DNA of 64,000 bases from Saccharopolyspora sp. NFXS83 (GTDB taxonomy: Bacteria; Actinomycetota; Actinomycetes; Mycobacteriales; Pseudonocardiaceae): assembly GCF_026241095.1 (NCBI RefSeq), contig NZ_JAPFGB010000018.1:1-64000 (forward strand). Reading direction: 5' to 3'. The notes beneath the pieces are model-generated. The model ran no database searches, was not told the origin of the DNA, and saw nothing but the letters and a program-made list of their open reading frames with translations. The position numbers and the translations under genes are program-made. This document shows, in pieces, positions 1 to 8,405 of the stretch (its first letter is position 1; the number at the start of each line of letters is the position of its first letter).

Positions 1-368
1 AGGCCCAGGTTCTTGAAGAAGTGGATCTGCTGGCCGGCGCGTTCCTGCGGGTCGTCGAGCTCCCAGAACCGGTGGCCCGCGAGCGTCGTCGGCACCAAGG
101 TGCCCGCGAGCAGCACCGCGGACAGCCGCGGTGCCTTGCCGAGCGCCAGCAGCACCCCGGCGCCGAGCTTGACCGCGCCGTCGAGCTTCACCAGCGTCAC
201 CGCGTCGGTGGGCACCTGCTCCGGCAGCGAGTCCTCGACCCGTCCGACCGTCTGGTCCAGCACCGGTTGAGCGGTCTTGGTGAGCGCTTCGGGATTGCGC
301 AGGGCGCCGATGCCGCCGTAGATGAACATCGCGGCGAGCATCGGACGGGCCAAACGGCGGACGATCAT
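1..368 (-). CDS. DoxX family membrane protein (C-terminus outside window)
   Basis: Reading the minus strand from ATG at 368 gives an uninterrupted frame to base 1, so the C-terminal end is missing. The start MIVRRLARPMLAAMFIYGG has a hydrophobic first helix, followed by a segment rich in Gly, Leu and Ala (KLGAGVLLALGKAPRLSAV) and the conserved-looking LAGHRFWELDDP and QQIHFFKNLG stretches typical of DoxX/SURF4-like proteins. A strong AGGAGG ribosome site lies 5 bases before the ATG. The family consists of small four-helix membrane proteins; some partner with oxidoreductases, but the substrate here cannot be told. It is transcribed divergently from the small heat-shock gene. Confidence 0.8.
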   Translation of the reverse strand, partial: MIVRRLARPMLAAMFIYGGIGALRNPEALTKTAQPVLDQTVGRVEDSLPEQVPTDAVTLVKLDGAVKLGAGVLLALGKAPRLSAVLLAGTLVPTTLAGHRFWELDDPQERAGQQIHFFKNLG

Positions 369-687
369 GAGACCTCCTAAGTGGACGCGGCCCCGACCGT
401 ACCGCGCCGCGTGCCCGCGCTCCGGCTCTGCTGTTGATCTTCATTCGGGATGCGTCCCGTTCGGGCGGCGATGTCGTGGTGCTCCCGGTTCCGCGGTGGC
501 GCTGCCGGTCGCGCGAGCGGTGGAAGTCCTGGTCATCGACCGCTGTGGCGGGTCCTGGGCATCGAATCGGATCTTCTCCGCTGCGCCGGGAACAATCCGC
601 AAAGTTGAGCCGTTGGGACTCACGTAACCGCAGTGACCGGGCATCCGATTCGGTGATGACCCGGCTTCGATGAGGGAGTGATGAGTG
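369..687. other. Divergent intergenic region doxX/hsp20
   Basis: This 319-base stretch holds no convincing gene. It must carry the promoters of both flanking genes. The only specific signal I see is a HAIR-like inverted repeat at 604-624, listed separately. Confidence 0.6.
604..624. promoter_or_regulatory. HAIR-like (HspR) operator candidate upstream of hsp20
   Basis: GTTGAGC, seven bases, then ACTCACG. The HspR box (HAIR) consensus is CTTGAGT-N7-ACTCAAG; five of seven positions match in each half and the spacer length is exact. It lies about 64 bases before the hsp20 start, a sensible place for a heat-shock repressor. No hspR gene is in the window, so this is inference. Confidence 0.45.
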
Positions 688-1155
688 ATGGCTCTTGCCG
701 TTCGTGGCTGGGACGCGTTCACCGGCCTGGACCGTGAGTTCGACCAGCTGATCCGCGGCGCCTTCGCCGGTCGCGGTGGCTCCGGACAGGCGTTCGCCCC
801 GGCGGCGGACGTGCTGCGGGACGGATCCGACCTGGTGTTCCGGCTGGACCTGCCCGGCGTGGACGTCGAGCAGGACGTGGCGGTCGAGGTCGCCGACGGG
901 ACGCTGGCGATCAGCGGCAGCCGCGCCACCCGCGCGGAGGCTCCGGCCGAAGGCGACGAGGAAGCACCGCGCGCGCTGGTCCGGGAGCTCCGCGGCGGAT
1001 CCTTCAGCCGTCGCTTCCGGCTGCCGAAGGGCGTGACCGGTGACCAGGTCGAAGCGGACTACGACCGCGGCGTCCTGGAGGTCCGGGTCCGCGGCGCGCT
1101 GGAACAGGCGACCCCCACCAAGGTCACGATCCGCGCCCGGAACGCCTCGGAGTGA
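688..1155 (+). CDS. Hsp20/alpha-crystallin small heat-shock protein
   Basis: A 155-residue protein. The N-terminal arm (MALAVRGWDAFTGLDREFD) is followed by the alpha-crystallin domain from about residue 35: APAADVLRDGSDLVFRLDLPG, then ISGSRA and the C-terminal signature DRGVLEVRVRG, the A-x-x-x-G-V-L motif of the family. Small heat-shock proteins form cytoplasmic oligomers that hold unfolding proteins for refolding by ATP-dependent chaperones. I chose ATG 688, with GAGGGAG at 672-678; GTG 685 would add one residue. The HAIR-like repeat upstream suggests heat-shock control by HspR. Confidence 0.92.
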   Translation: MALAVRGWDAFTGLDREFDQLIRGAFAGRGGSGQAFAPAADVLRDGSDLVFRLDLPGVDVEQDVAVEVADGTLAISGSRATRAEAPAEGDEEAPRALVRELRGGSFSRRFRLPKGVTGDQVEADYDRGVLEVRVRGALEQATPTKVTIRARNASE

Positions 1156-1162
1156 TCGGGTG

Positions 1163-1258
1163 GCGGAACCTCAGCCGTCTTCTCGCTGCGGGATCGTCCC
1201 CCCGAGTGGCTCCGCCACGAGGGAGGAAGCCGTCCTCGCGAGAAGACGGCTGAGAACC
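1163..1258. repeat. Hairpin repeat element, copy 1
   Basis: A long imperfect palindrome whose outer stem is perfect: CTCAGCCGTCTTCTCG at 1170-1185 pairs with the inverse complement at 1239-1254. The tip is GTGGC-TCC-GCCAC. A second copy at 18307-18402 has the same flank GCGGAACCTCAG, the same tip and GAGAACCC end, but a different outer stem that is again perfectly paired. It sits between the convergent hsp20 and macro-domain genes and could act as a two-way terminator or a mobile REP-like element. Confidence 0.75.
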
Positions 1259-1342
1259 CGCTGCGGTGGCGGTTGCTCGCCGGATCGCTGATCAGCGGCT
1301 TCGCCGTTGGCAAGACGCCGGCAGGACAGTGCGGGACGGAGA

Positions 1343-1948
1343 TCAGTTCTGGTCGGCGCGGGCGAAGATCTCGTCCCAGGCCGCGGCGACCTGGTGGGCG
1401 CACAGGCGCGGGTTCACTCCGCCCACGCCGGTGCCGAGGCCGGGCAGCGCGATGGTGCGCACGACGTCGCGCACCCGCATCCCGTTCTCCAGCACGCCGT
1501 GCGTCCACAGCCGCAGCACCGCTCGCGCCGCGAGGTACGGGTGCACGGTGTCGGACGGGAGCACCTCGCCCGGAGTGCGCATGGTGGGCGAGCTGACCAG
1601 CCAGGCGGGCGACGGAGCTCCGGTGGGCACGAGCAGCGCCTCGCCGACCGGCAGTTCCCCGCCGTGGTACGCGAGCACGGCGCTGCGCACCGACTCCTCC
1701 ACGTTCGGGAAGGCGCGCGAGTACAGGGCGTCCACCCCGCCGCGCATCCACCCGTACGAGTTGGCCGGGCTCACCACCGCGTCCACCCGCAGGTCGAGCA
1801 CCGATCCTTGGTGGACGTCGAGGTTGTCGCGGTCGGTGGCGACATCGCGCCATGCTGCCGTCAGCGGCTCGTCCAAGGCGCAGAGGACGAGCCGGAGCTC
1901 CGGTTCCGCTCGGTCTGATGAGCGCTCCGAATCCGCGGTCACCCGCAC
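1343..1948 (-). CDS. Macro domain protein
   Basis: A 201-residue protein that is mostly one macro (Appr-1''-p processing) domain. The ADP-ribose-binding signatures are visible: VDAVVSPANSYGWMRGGVD near residues 56-74 corresponds to the family's VNAANxxLxxGGGVD, and IALPGLGTGVGGVNP near residues 165-179 is the phosphate-binding glycine loop. Macro domains bind or hydrolyse ADP-ribose derivatives, for example removing ADP-ribose from proteins or O-acetyl-ADP-ribose. Here the first motif reads SPANSYG-WMRGG rather than the commonest form, resembling the poorly characterised bacterial branch. Start is GTG 1948; GTG 1942 is a near alternative. Physiological substrate unknown. Confidence 0.85.
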   Translation of the reverse strand: MRVTADSERSSDRAEPELRLVLCALDEPLTAAWRDVATDRDNLDVHQGSVLDLRVDAVVSPANSYGWMRGGVDALYSRAFPNVEESVRSAVLAYHGGELPVGEALLVPTGAPSPAWLVSSPTMRTPGEVLPSDTVHPYLAARAVLRLWTHGVLENGMRVRDVVRTIALPGLGTGVGGVNPRLCAHQVAAAWDEIFARADQN

Positions 1949-2062
1949 AGCATCGCAGGAACGGACGACTGAATGTAATTGGGTAGGTCACACCTTCGGG
2001 GAAAGATGATCACCGATCCGGGGTCGGGGGAGGGGTTCAGCGCGGGCCGTAGGCTGGTGCCC

Positions 2063-2986
2063 GTGCCGCACATCGCCTACCTGGGGCCGCCGGGAACCTT
2101 CACCGAACAGGCGACCCGGGTCCTCACCGAAGGCTTCGACGCCGACCTGCTGCCCTACGAGACCGTGCCGCAGGCGCTCGCCGCGCTGCGCTCCGGCGAG
2201 GTGCTCGCCGCCGGCGTGCCGGTGGAGAGCTCGGTGGAGGGGTCGGTGCCCGCCACGCTCGACGCGCTGATCAGCGGCGATCCGCTGATCGCGGTGGCCG
2301 AGGCGACCGTGCCGGTGCAGTTCGACGTGCTGGTGCGCGCGGGCGTCACCGCCGATCAGGTGCGCACCGTGGCCAGCCACCCGCACGCCATCGCGCAGGT
2401 CCGCGGCTGGCTCGCGGCGAACCTGCCGCAAGCGGACGTGCGGATGGCCTCCTCGACGGCGGCTGCCGCGAAGGAGGTCGCCGACGGCGAACTGGACGCG
2501 GCCATCGCCTCACCGCTGGCGATCGAGCTGTTCGACGGCCTCAGCGCCGTCGCTCGCGGCATCGCCGACACGCCCGACGCCATCACCCGGTTCCTGCTGT
2601 TGCGCAGGCCGGGCGCGCTGCCCGAACCGACCGGCGCCGACCGCACTTCCATCGCCGCAGTCATCGCCGACGAGGTCGGCACCCTGACCGAGCTGATGCT
2701 GGAGCTGTCGCTGCGCGGCATCAACCTCAGCCGCATCGAGTCCCGGCCCACCAAGGACCGCCTAGGCGAGTACCGGTTCTTCCTCGACTTCGACGGGCAC
2801 GTGGCCGACGCCCGGATCGGGGATGCGCTCAGCGGCCTGCGCAGGCGCTGCAGCGAAGTCCGCTTCCTCGGCTCCTACCCGAAGGCCGACCACTCGCCGG
2901 CGAACGTCCGGCCGTCCGCTTCCGAGCAGGCGTTCCAAGCATCCGCCCGCTGGCTGGCGCGGTTGCGCGAAGGAGGTGTCGCATGA
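2063..2986 (+). CDS. pheA: Prephenate dehydratase
   Basis: Converts prephenate to phenylpyruvate, the committed step of phenylalanine synthesis in the cytoplasm. The protein has 307 residues. The dehydratase domain opens with HIAYLGPPGTFTEQA and holds the conserved T175-R-F177 needed for catalysis; a C-terminal ACT domain holds E226-S-R-P229, the phenylalanine-binding motif, so feedback inhibition is expected. I chose GTG 2063 because TAGGCT at 2050-2055 is placed as a -10 box 7 bases upstream, fitting a leaderless mRNA; GTG 2057 or an earlier ATG would add residues unlike the family. The stop overlaps the next start by 4 bases, so the two genes are co-translated. Confidence 0.95.
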   Translation: MPHIAYLGPPGTFTEQATRVLTEGFDADLLPYETVPQALAALRSGEVLAAGVPVESSVEGSVPATLDALISGDPLIAVAEATVPVQFDVLVRAGVTADQVRTVASHPHAIAQVRGWLAANLPQADVRMASSTAAAAKEVADGELDAAIASPLAIELFDGLSAVARGIADTPDAITRFLLLRRPGALPEPTGADRTSIAAVIADEVGTLTELMLELSLRGINLSRIESRPTKDRLGEYRFFLDFDGHVADARIGDALSGLRRRCSEVRFLGSYPKADHSPANVRPSASEQAFQASARWLARLREGGVA

Positions 2987-3627
2987 GCCCGGTGTTGCGC
3001 GCGCACGCCGACGGTCTGCGCCTGGTGCTGGTGCGCCACGGCCAGACGCCGTCGAACGTGCGAGGAGTGCTCGACACGCGCCCGCCCGGCCCCGGACTCA
3101 CGGATCTGGGCAAGCGGCAGGCCGACGACCTCGCGGAACGGCTGGCCACCGAGAAGGTGCTGTCGGTGCACGCCAGCCGCGCGCTGCGGGCGCAGGAGAC
3201 CGCGCTGCCGACGGCCACCCGCCACGGCCTCGACGTGCGGATCGCCGACGGCACCCACGAGGTCTTCGTGGGCGACCTGGAAGGGCTCGGCGACGAGCGG
3301 TCCCGCGCGCTGTTCGACGAGATCTACGCGGGCTGGCACCACGGCGAACCGGACCGGCCGATGCCCGGCGGCGAGACCGGAACCCAAGCGCTGACCAGGT
3401 TCTTCGACTCCGCGCAGCCGGTGCTGGACGACGTGACGACCGGCTCGGTGGTGCTCGTGAGCCACGGCGCGATGGTGCGGCTGGTCGCGAAGCGGCTGGC
3501 CGGGGAGATCTCCGCGCGGCGCTCCAGCGAGGCGTACCTGCCCAACACCGGGGTCATCGTCCTCGAAGCGGATTCGGGAGCGGCGACCGGTTGGCGCTGC
3601 GTCCAGTGGGACGACATGCCCGACTGA
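2983..3627 (+). CDS. Histidine phosphatase (phosphoglycerate-mutase-like)
   Basis: A 214-residue member of the histidine phosphatase superfamily. The phospho-accepting histidine is in LVRHGQTPSN (H19), the catalytic acid region is HEVFVGDLEG, and the second histidine lies in VLVSHGAMVRL. Such enzymes hydrolyse or transfer phosphate on small molecules; the fold cannot say which. It starts with ATGA overlapping the pheA stop, and the same pairing occurs in mycobacteria (Rv3838c-Rv3837c, recalled), so an auxiliary role near aromatic metabolism is possible but unproven. It converges on the metallopeptidase gene, with 12 bases between the stops. Confidence 0.88.
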   Translation: MSPVLRAHADGLRLVLVRHGQTPSNVRGVLDTRPPGPGLTDLGKRQADDLAERLATEKVLSVHASRALRAQETALPTATRHGLDVRIADGTHEVFVGDLEGLGDERSRALFDEIYAGWHHGEPDRPMPGGETGTQALTRFFDSAQPVLDDVTTGSVVLVSHGAMVRLVAKRLAGEISARRSSEAYLPNTGVIVLEADSGAATGWRCVQWDDMPD

Positions 3628-3639
3628 TCGCCAGGTCGG

Positions 3640-3993
3640 TCAGCCCCAGCCGAGGGCGTGCAGGGTGTCCTCGTTGATGCCGAAGTGGTGGGCGATCTCG
3701 TGGACCACGGTGATCGCCACCTCGTCGACCACCTCGTCCTCGCTGTCGCACATCTCCAGCAGCGGCTCGCGGTAGATCGAGATCCGGTCCGGCAGCACGC
3801 CCGCGTAGTTGCTCTCCTCTCGTTCGGTCAGCGCGATGCCGAAGTACAGGCCGAGCAGCGACGGATCGTCCGCGTTGTGGTCCTCGACGAGCACCACGAC
3901 GTTGTTCATCGCCGTCGCGAACTGCTCGGGCACCAGGTCCAGGGCGTCGGCGACGAGCTCCTCGAAGCGCACCCGCGTCATCTCCACCGGCAT
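3640..3993 (-). CDS. Metallopeptidase family protein (zincin fold, HExxH)
   Basis: A compact 117-residue protein with the zinc protease signature HEIAHHFGI near its C-terminus (H98, E99, H102), preceded by DEVAITVV. The length and the RISIYREPLLEMC and NNVVVLVED stretches match the small actinobacterial metallopeptidase family (DUF1025 type, Rv3836-like). Members have a minimal zincin fold, and proteolytic activity is mostly unproven. The start ATG 3993 is preceded by GGGGAG; ATG 3981 is the alternative. It follows the septum-formation-like gene by 5 bases, so the two form one operon. Confidence 0.85.
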   Translation of the reverse strand: MPVEMTRVRFEELVADALDLVPEQFATAMNNVVVLVEDHNADDPSLLGLYFGIALTEREESNYAGVLPDRISIYREPLLEMCDSEDEVVDEVAITVVHEIAHHFGINEDTLHALGWG

Positions 3994-3998
3994 CGGGA

Positions 3999-5000
3999 TC
4001 AGCGCTCCCCGACGGCGGGGACGCCGGGCTCGATCGGCGCGGTGTCCTGCGGGGCGGGTTCCTGGCCGACCTGCACGTCGCCCTTGACGCTGCCGGTGAT
4101 CGGCGCGAGCCCGCTGCCGTCGGGCAGCTGTGCGCTGGCCTTGCAGTTGACCTGCCGCGAGCCCGCGTCCCAGCTCTCCTGCGGCAGCGTGTCCCAGTAG
4201 GCCACGAGCTTCTTGTCCGTCACCGCCGTCGGGCTGCCCGCGTACTCGGCGGTGAGCTCGCCGCACCGGGTCGCGAGGAATCCGTCCTGATCGCCTTCCG
4301 ACGGGTATTCGGCGGGGAACTCGGTGCCGAGGTCGACGACGCCGGTGATCTCCACCGAGTGCGGCTGCGCGCAGTCCACCGAGTCCCACACGTCGGTGCC
4401 GTTGATGCCGAGGCAGCGCCCGACCTCGTAGGTGCTCGACTGGTCCTGGCTCGCCACGGTGCCCTTGCTGGCGTAGAGCTTCCCGGACGGGCCGGGCTGC
4501 TGGAGCCCGCAGTGCAGCTTCCGATCCCCGGATCCCCAGCCCTGCTGGCTTGGGGTGAAGGCGCCGACGGAGAACCGCCCGTTCGGGTCGAACCGCCCGC
4601 GGAGGTACTGCTGGGAGACGGCGGTGCAGCGCTCCTGCTTGAGCTGCTCCCACTGCTCGGCGCTCGGGTACGGGGCGGTGTTCGCGAAATCGGCGCTCAG
4701 ATCGGCCTTGCCGGTGACCTCGAAGAGGTGGCGTTCGCCGCATTTGACCTGGCGGATGTCCGCCGCGTCCGGTTCGGTCCAGTGCAGGCAGGTGCCCGCC
4801 TTCGCCTCGAACACGGGCGGCGTGGCGGGCGAGGCGCCCTCGCGGCCGGGGCCGCCGATGCCGGAGCCGCCACCCCCGGTCGGGGTGTTCAGCAAGGCGC
4901 TGATCAGCAGAACGAGTGCGCCACCGATGGCGGCGGCGATCATCACCAGCCGGGTGTTGGGCTTCCGGCGGTGCTTCTGGGTGTCGCTGCGCTCGGCCAT
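3999..5000 (-). CDS. Septum formation family membrane-anchored protein
   Basis: A 333-residue protein with a short cytoplasmic N-terminus, one membrane helix (LVMIAAAIGGALVLLISALL, about residues 18-37), a Gly/Pro linker and an extracellular region with two similar cysteine-containing repeats. Each has a GxCLxW/GRCLGI start and a C..PHxxEVTG-type motif (CGERHLFEVTG, CAQPHSVEITG), the pattern of the Septum_form family. Mycobacterial Rv3835 is of this type (recalled). The role in septation is only a family label. It is the first gene of a two-gene operon with the metallopeptidase; conserved Cys pairs suggest disulfides outside the cell. Confidence 0.82.
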   Translation of the reverse strand: MAERSDTQKHRRKPNTRLVMIAAAIGGALVLLISALLNTPTGGGGSGIGGPGREGASPATPPVFEAKAGTCLHWTEPDAADIRQVKCGERHLFEVTGKADLSADFANTAPYPSAEQWEQLKQERCTAVSQQYLRGRFDPNGRFSVGAFTPSQQGWGSGDRKLHCGLQQPGPSGKLYASKGTVASQDQSSTYEVGRCLGINGTDVWDSVDCAQPHSVEITGVVDLGTEFPAEYPSEGDQDGFLATRCGELTAEYAGSPTAVTDKKLVAYWDTLPQESWDAGSRQVNCKASAQLPDGSGLAPITGSVKGDVQVGQEPAPQDTAPIEPGVPAVGER

Positions 5001-5141
5001 CGATCACATCATGCCTGTCGGCCCCGCGGTGTGCTCAAGCGCTCACGCATCGACTTGAAACCGATTCGTGTCCGGCTGCGTCACATCAAGGCGTACCCCG
5101 GGCGGGGGCACGGTGGGTAGTGTTGCTGCTGGGAGTGGGCT

Positions 5142-5852
5142 ATGACGGAAGATGGCAGACCATTGGCAGACCAGGACGGGCCGCAGCGCAGCGACCAGCC
5201 CTCGACGGGCGGGTCCGCTGACGACGTGACGCAGGCGAACGCAGGCGGCGAGCAGCAGGGCGAGGCCGCGGGCCAGGCCCGCGGCCGAATGCGCTACCAG
5301 GACGAGTCGACGGCGCCGCGAGAACCGACGCTCGCCGAGAAGCGGGCTCGCATCGCGGCGGAGAAGCGCCAGGAGGAGCAGGCCCAGGCCGCCCTCGCCG
5401 AGCAGGAGAGCAAGACGCAGAAGCGTCGTCGCGTGATGGTCGGTGGCGGCGTCACGGTCGGCGTGGTGGCGCTGGTCGCGGCGTTCTACTCGGGTTCGGC
5501 CTACAGCGCGGAGCAGAACGCGGTCCACGAGTACTGCGCTGCCGAGAAGCAGGGCGAGGTGGCCCAGAACCCCGACCTCTGCGACGAGAACTACGTCCGG
5601 GAACAAGGCGGGTACAGCTCCGGCGGCATGTTCTTCATGCCGATCTTCCTGCCCGGCGGCGGAATCGGCGGGTACAACTCCTACCGGTACGGCTACACCC
5701 CGCCCGGCTCGCCGGCGCCCACGCCCGGACAGACGGTGTCCGGATCGAGCTTCAACAAGCCCGCCGACGCGAACATCAAGAACACCAAGGGCCAGACGGT
5801 GCAGCGCGGCGGTTTCGGGATCAGCAACAAGAGCGGCAGCAGCGGGAGCTGA
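5142..5852 (+). CDS. YgiB/DUF1190-like membrane-anchored protein
   Basis: A 236-residue protein with a polar, Gln/Glu-rich N-terminal half (helical from about 60 to 95), a single membrane helix (VMVGGGVTVGVVALVAAFYSG), then a short region with paired cysteines (EYCAAEK...DLCDENY), a FFMPIFLPGGG segment and a Gly/Ser tail containing TVQRGGFGISN. E. coli YgiB ends with a very similar TRGGFG block after a WMPL segment and also precedes a glutathionylspermidine-synthase-like gene, so I call this its actinobacterial counterpart. Function unknown. The next gene starts 4 bases after its stop. A -10-like TAGTGT lies near 5117. Confidence 0.72.
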   Translation: MTEDGRPLADQDGPQRSDQPSTGGSADDVTQANAGGEQQGEAAGQARGRMRYQDESTAPREPTLAEKRARIAAEKRQEEQAQAALAEQESKTQKRRRVMVGGGVTVGVVALVAAFYSGSAYSAEQNAVHEYCAAEKQGEVAQNPDLCDENYVREQGGYSSGGMFFMPIFLPGGGIGGYNSYRYGYTPPGSPAPTPGQTVSGSSFNKPADANIKNTKGQTVQRGGFGISNKSGSSGS

Positions 5853-5856
5853 ACGA

Positions 5857-7023
5857 GTGCGTCGGAGGACAACCGAGCGTCGGCCGGACTGGCAGCGCAA
5901 GGTCGAAGAACTAGGACTGGTGTTCGGCACCCCGGCACGCGCGGCGGACGGCTCGCAGCGCCCCTACTGGGACGAGGGCGTGCACTACGAGTTCAGCTTG
6001 GACGAGGTGCTCTCGCTGGAGGCCGACGTCGAGCTGCTCCAGTCGATGTGCCTGGACGCGGTGGACCAGGTCGTCACGACCGAGCGCTACAAGGACTTCG
6101 GCATCCCGGAATGGGTGTGGCCGAAGATCGCCGAGTCGTGGAAGCGGCACGATCCGCACCTCTACGGCCGGTTCGACCTGCGCTACGACGGATCAGGCCC
6201 CGCGAAGCTGCTGGAGTACAACGCGGACACGCCGACCTCGCTGCTGGAGGCGGCGGTCGTGCAGTGGAACTGGCTGACCGAGTGCCACGAGGGCGACGAC
6301 CAGTGGAACTCGATCCACGAGAAGCTGGTGGAGCGCTGGAGCGAGATCAGCGACCAGCTCGCCACCCGCGAAGTGCACTTCACCTGGTCGAGCTCCGACA
6401 CCAGCGGCGAGGACAACATCACCTCCGCCTACTTGCAGGAGACCGCGGCCGAGGCCGGCATGGACACGGTCGGCATGTCGATCGAGGAGATCGGCTGGGA
6501 TCCGCTGCTGGAGCGGTTCGTGGATCTCGAAGAGGCGCCGATGAACTCGGTCGTCAAGATCTACCCGTGGGAGTGGATGGTCGACGACGACTTCGGCCGC
6601 CACGCGGTGAACGCGCTGCCCGCGACGCAGTGGATCGAGCCGCTGTGGAAGATGCTGCTGTCGAACAAGGCGCTGCTGGCGGTGCTGTGGGAGATGTACC
6701 CCGGGCACCCGAACCTGCTGCCGACGTTCCTGGACCAGCCCGGGCTGCTCACTGAGTACGTGCGCAAGCCGCGGCTGGGCCGCGAAGGCAACAACATCAC
6801 CGTCGTCGCCCCCGGCTGGGAGACCGAGACCGGCGGCTTCTACGGCGAGGAGGGCTACGTCTACCAGGCGTTCGACCCGCTGCCCGAGTTCGACGGCATG
6901 CGCCCCGCACTGGGCGCGTGGGTCGTCGGCGACTCCGCGGCGGGCCTCGGCATCCGGGAGACCGCGGGCCTGATCACCGATGACGGCGCCGCCTTCGTCC
7001 CGCACCGCATCCCCGGTTCCTGA
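5857..7023 (+). CDS. Glutathionylspermidine synthase-like ATP-grasp protein (YgiC-like)
   Basis: A 388-residue protein, the usual length for YgiC/YjfC (386-387). Family hallmarks are RPYWDEGVHYEFS near the N-terminus, RFDLRYDGSGPAKLLEYNADTPTSLLEA in the middle, EDNITSAYLQETAAEAG and the C-terminal GxEGNN and YVYQAF segments. True glutathionylspermidine synthetases join a peptide to a polyamine using ATP; YgiC-type stand-alone synthetase domains have no settled substrate, and actinomycetes generally use mycothiol rather than glutathione, so the reaction here is open. GTG 5857 is chosen because it immediately follows the ygiB-like stop and gives family length. It forms a two-gene operon with that gene. 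Confidence 0.85.
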   Translation: MRRRTTERRPDWQRKVEELGLVFGTPARAADGSQRPYWDEGVHYEFSLDEVLSLEADVELLQSMCLDAVDQVVTTERYKDFGIPEWVWPKIAESWKRHDPHLYGRFDLRYDGSGPAKLLEYNADTPTSLLEAAVVQWNWLTECHEGDDQWNSIHEKLVERWSEISDQLATREVHFTWSSSDTSGEDNITSAYLQETAAEAGMDTVGMSIEEIGWDPLLERFVDLEEAPMNSVVKIYPWEWMVDDDFGRHAVNALPATQWIEPLWKMLLSNKALLAVLWEMYPGHPNLLPTFLDQPGLLTEYVRKPRLGREGNNITVVAPGWETETGGFYGEEGYVYQAFDPLPEFDGMRPALGAWVVGDSAAGLGIRETAGLITDDGAAFVPHRIPGS

Positions 7024-7095
7024 CCCGGCCCGGTTCGACCCGCGTGCGACCCCAGCGGGGTTCGGGAAGAACCGGGCCAGCTAGGCTCACCAGCT

Positions 7096-8361
7096 GTGAT
7101 CGACCTGAAGACGCTTCGCGAAGATCCGGAGGCCGTGCGCGCCTCGCAGCGCGCCCGAGGTGAGGACGTGTCCCTCGTGGACGCGCTGCTCTCCGCCGAC
7201 GAGCGTCGCAGGTCAGCGGTGTCCCGCGCCGACACGCTGCGCGCCGAGCAGAAGCAGCTGGGCAAGCAGGTCGGCAAGGCCAAGGGCGACGAGCGCGACG
7301 AGCTCCTGGCCCGCGCGAAGGACCTCTCCGCGCAGGTCAAGCAGGCCGAGGCGGCGCAGACCGACGCCGACGCGGAGCTGCTGAGCACGCAGAAGAAGGT
7401 CTCGAACATCATCGAGCCGCAGACCCCGCCCGGCGGCGAGGACGACTACGTCGTGCTCAAGCACGTGGGCACGCCGCGCGAGTTCGACTTCGAGGTGCGC
7501 GACCACCTGGACCTGGGCCTGGGGCTGCGCGCGTTCGACATGGAGCGCGGCGCGAAGGTCGCGGGCGCCCGGTTCTACTTCCTCACCGGCATCGGCGCGC
7601 AGCTGGAGCTGGCGCTGCTGAACATGGCCGCCGCGCAGGCCACCGCGGCCGGGTTCACCCTGGTCGTGCCGCCGGTGCTGGTCCGCCCGGAGATCATGGA
7701 GGGCACCGGTTTCCTCGGCTCGCACTCCACCGAGGTCTACCGGCTCGAAGAGGACGACGCGTACCTGGTGGGCACCTCCGAGGTGCCGCTGGCCGGGTAC
7801 CACTCGGGCGAGATCCTCGACCTGGCCGAGCAGCCGCTGCGCTACGCGGGCTGGTCGACGTGCTTCCGGCGCGAGGCCGGCTCCTACGGCAAGGACACCC
7901 GCGGCATCATCCGCGTGCACCAGTTCAACAAGCTGGAGATGTTCGTCTACTGCCGCGAGGAGGACTCGCGCGCCGAGCACGAGCGGCTGCTGGCCTGGGA
8001 AGAGGAGATGCTCGCGAAGATCGAGGTGCCGTACCGGGTGATCGACACCGCGGCGGGCGACCTCGGGGCGAGCGCGGCGCGGAAGTTCGACTGCGAGGCG
8101 TGGGTGCCGTCGCAGCAGGCCTACCGCGAGCTGACCTCCACGTCGAACTGCACGACGTTCCAGGCCCGCCGCCTCAACACCCGCTACCGCGAGGCCGACG
8201 GGCCCAACGCCATCGCCTCCACGCTGAACGGGACGCTGGCCACGACCCGCTGGATCGTGGCGATCCTGGAGAACCACCAGCAGCCGGACGGTTCGGTGCG
8301 GGTGCCGGAGGCGCTGCGCCCGTTCCTCGGCGGTCGGGAAGTCCTCGAACCCGTCGCGTGA
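7096..8361 (+). CDS. serS: Seryl-tRNA synthetase
   Basis: Charges tRNA-Ser with serine. The 421-residue protein has the N-terminal long coiled-coil tRNA-binding arm (about residues 30-105, rich in Lys/Glu/Gln) and a class II catalytic core: [13 protein letters not shown], motif 2 [14 protein letters not shown] and motif 3 [22 protein letters not shown] 7096 is supported by TAGGCT at 7082-7087 with an 8-base gap, again a leaderless arrangement. The window has two tRNA-Ser genes that are its substrates. A hairpin at 8367-8386 follows the stop. Confidence 0.97.
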   Translation: MIDLKTLREDPEAVRASQRARGEDVSLVDALLSADERRRSAVSRADTLRAEQKQLGKQVGKAKGDERDELLARAKDLSAQVKQAEAAQTDADAELLSTQKKVSNIIEPQTPPGGEDDYVVLKHVGTPREFDFEVRDHLDLGLGLRAFDMERGAKVAGARFYFLTGIGAQLELALLNMAAAQATAAGFTLVVPPVLVRPEIMEGTGFLGSHSTEVYRLEEDDAYLVGTSEVPLAGYHSGEILDLAEQPLRYAGWSTCFRREAGSYGKDTRGIIRVHQFNKLEMFVYCREEDSRAEHERLLAWEEEMLAKIEVPYRVIDTAAGDLGASAARKFDCEAWVPSQQAYRELTSTSNCTTFQARRLNTRYREADGPNAIASTLNGTLATTRWIVAILENHQQPDGSVRVPEALRPFLGGREVLEPVA

Positions 8362-8366
8362 TCCGG

Positions 8367-8386
8367 GGGCGCCGGAGCCGGCGCCC
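8367..8386. terminator. Hairpin terminator between serS and the HhH gene
   Basis: GGGCGCC pairs with GGCGCCC around a short loop (GGAGCC). It lies just after the serS stop and before the oppositely oriented gene's stop, so it can serve both. There is no T-run, as is common in this phylum. Confidence 0.55.
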
Positions 8387-8405
8387 GCCGACTTCCCCCG
8401 CCCGG

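Noticed and set aside
5443-5856. N-terminal extension of the YgiC-like gene into ygiB
   Set aside because: The frame is open, but the family-length start at GTG 5857 follows the ygiB-like stop, and the extension is only the shifted reading of that gene.
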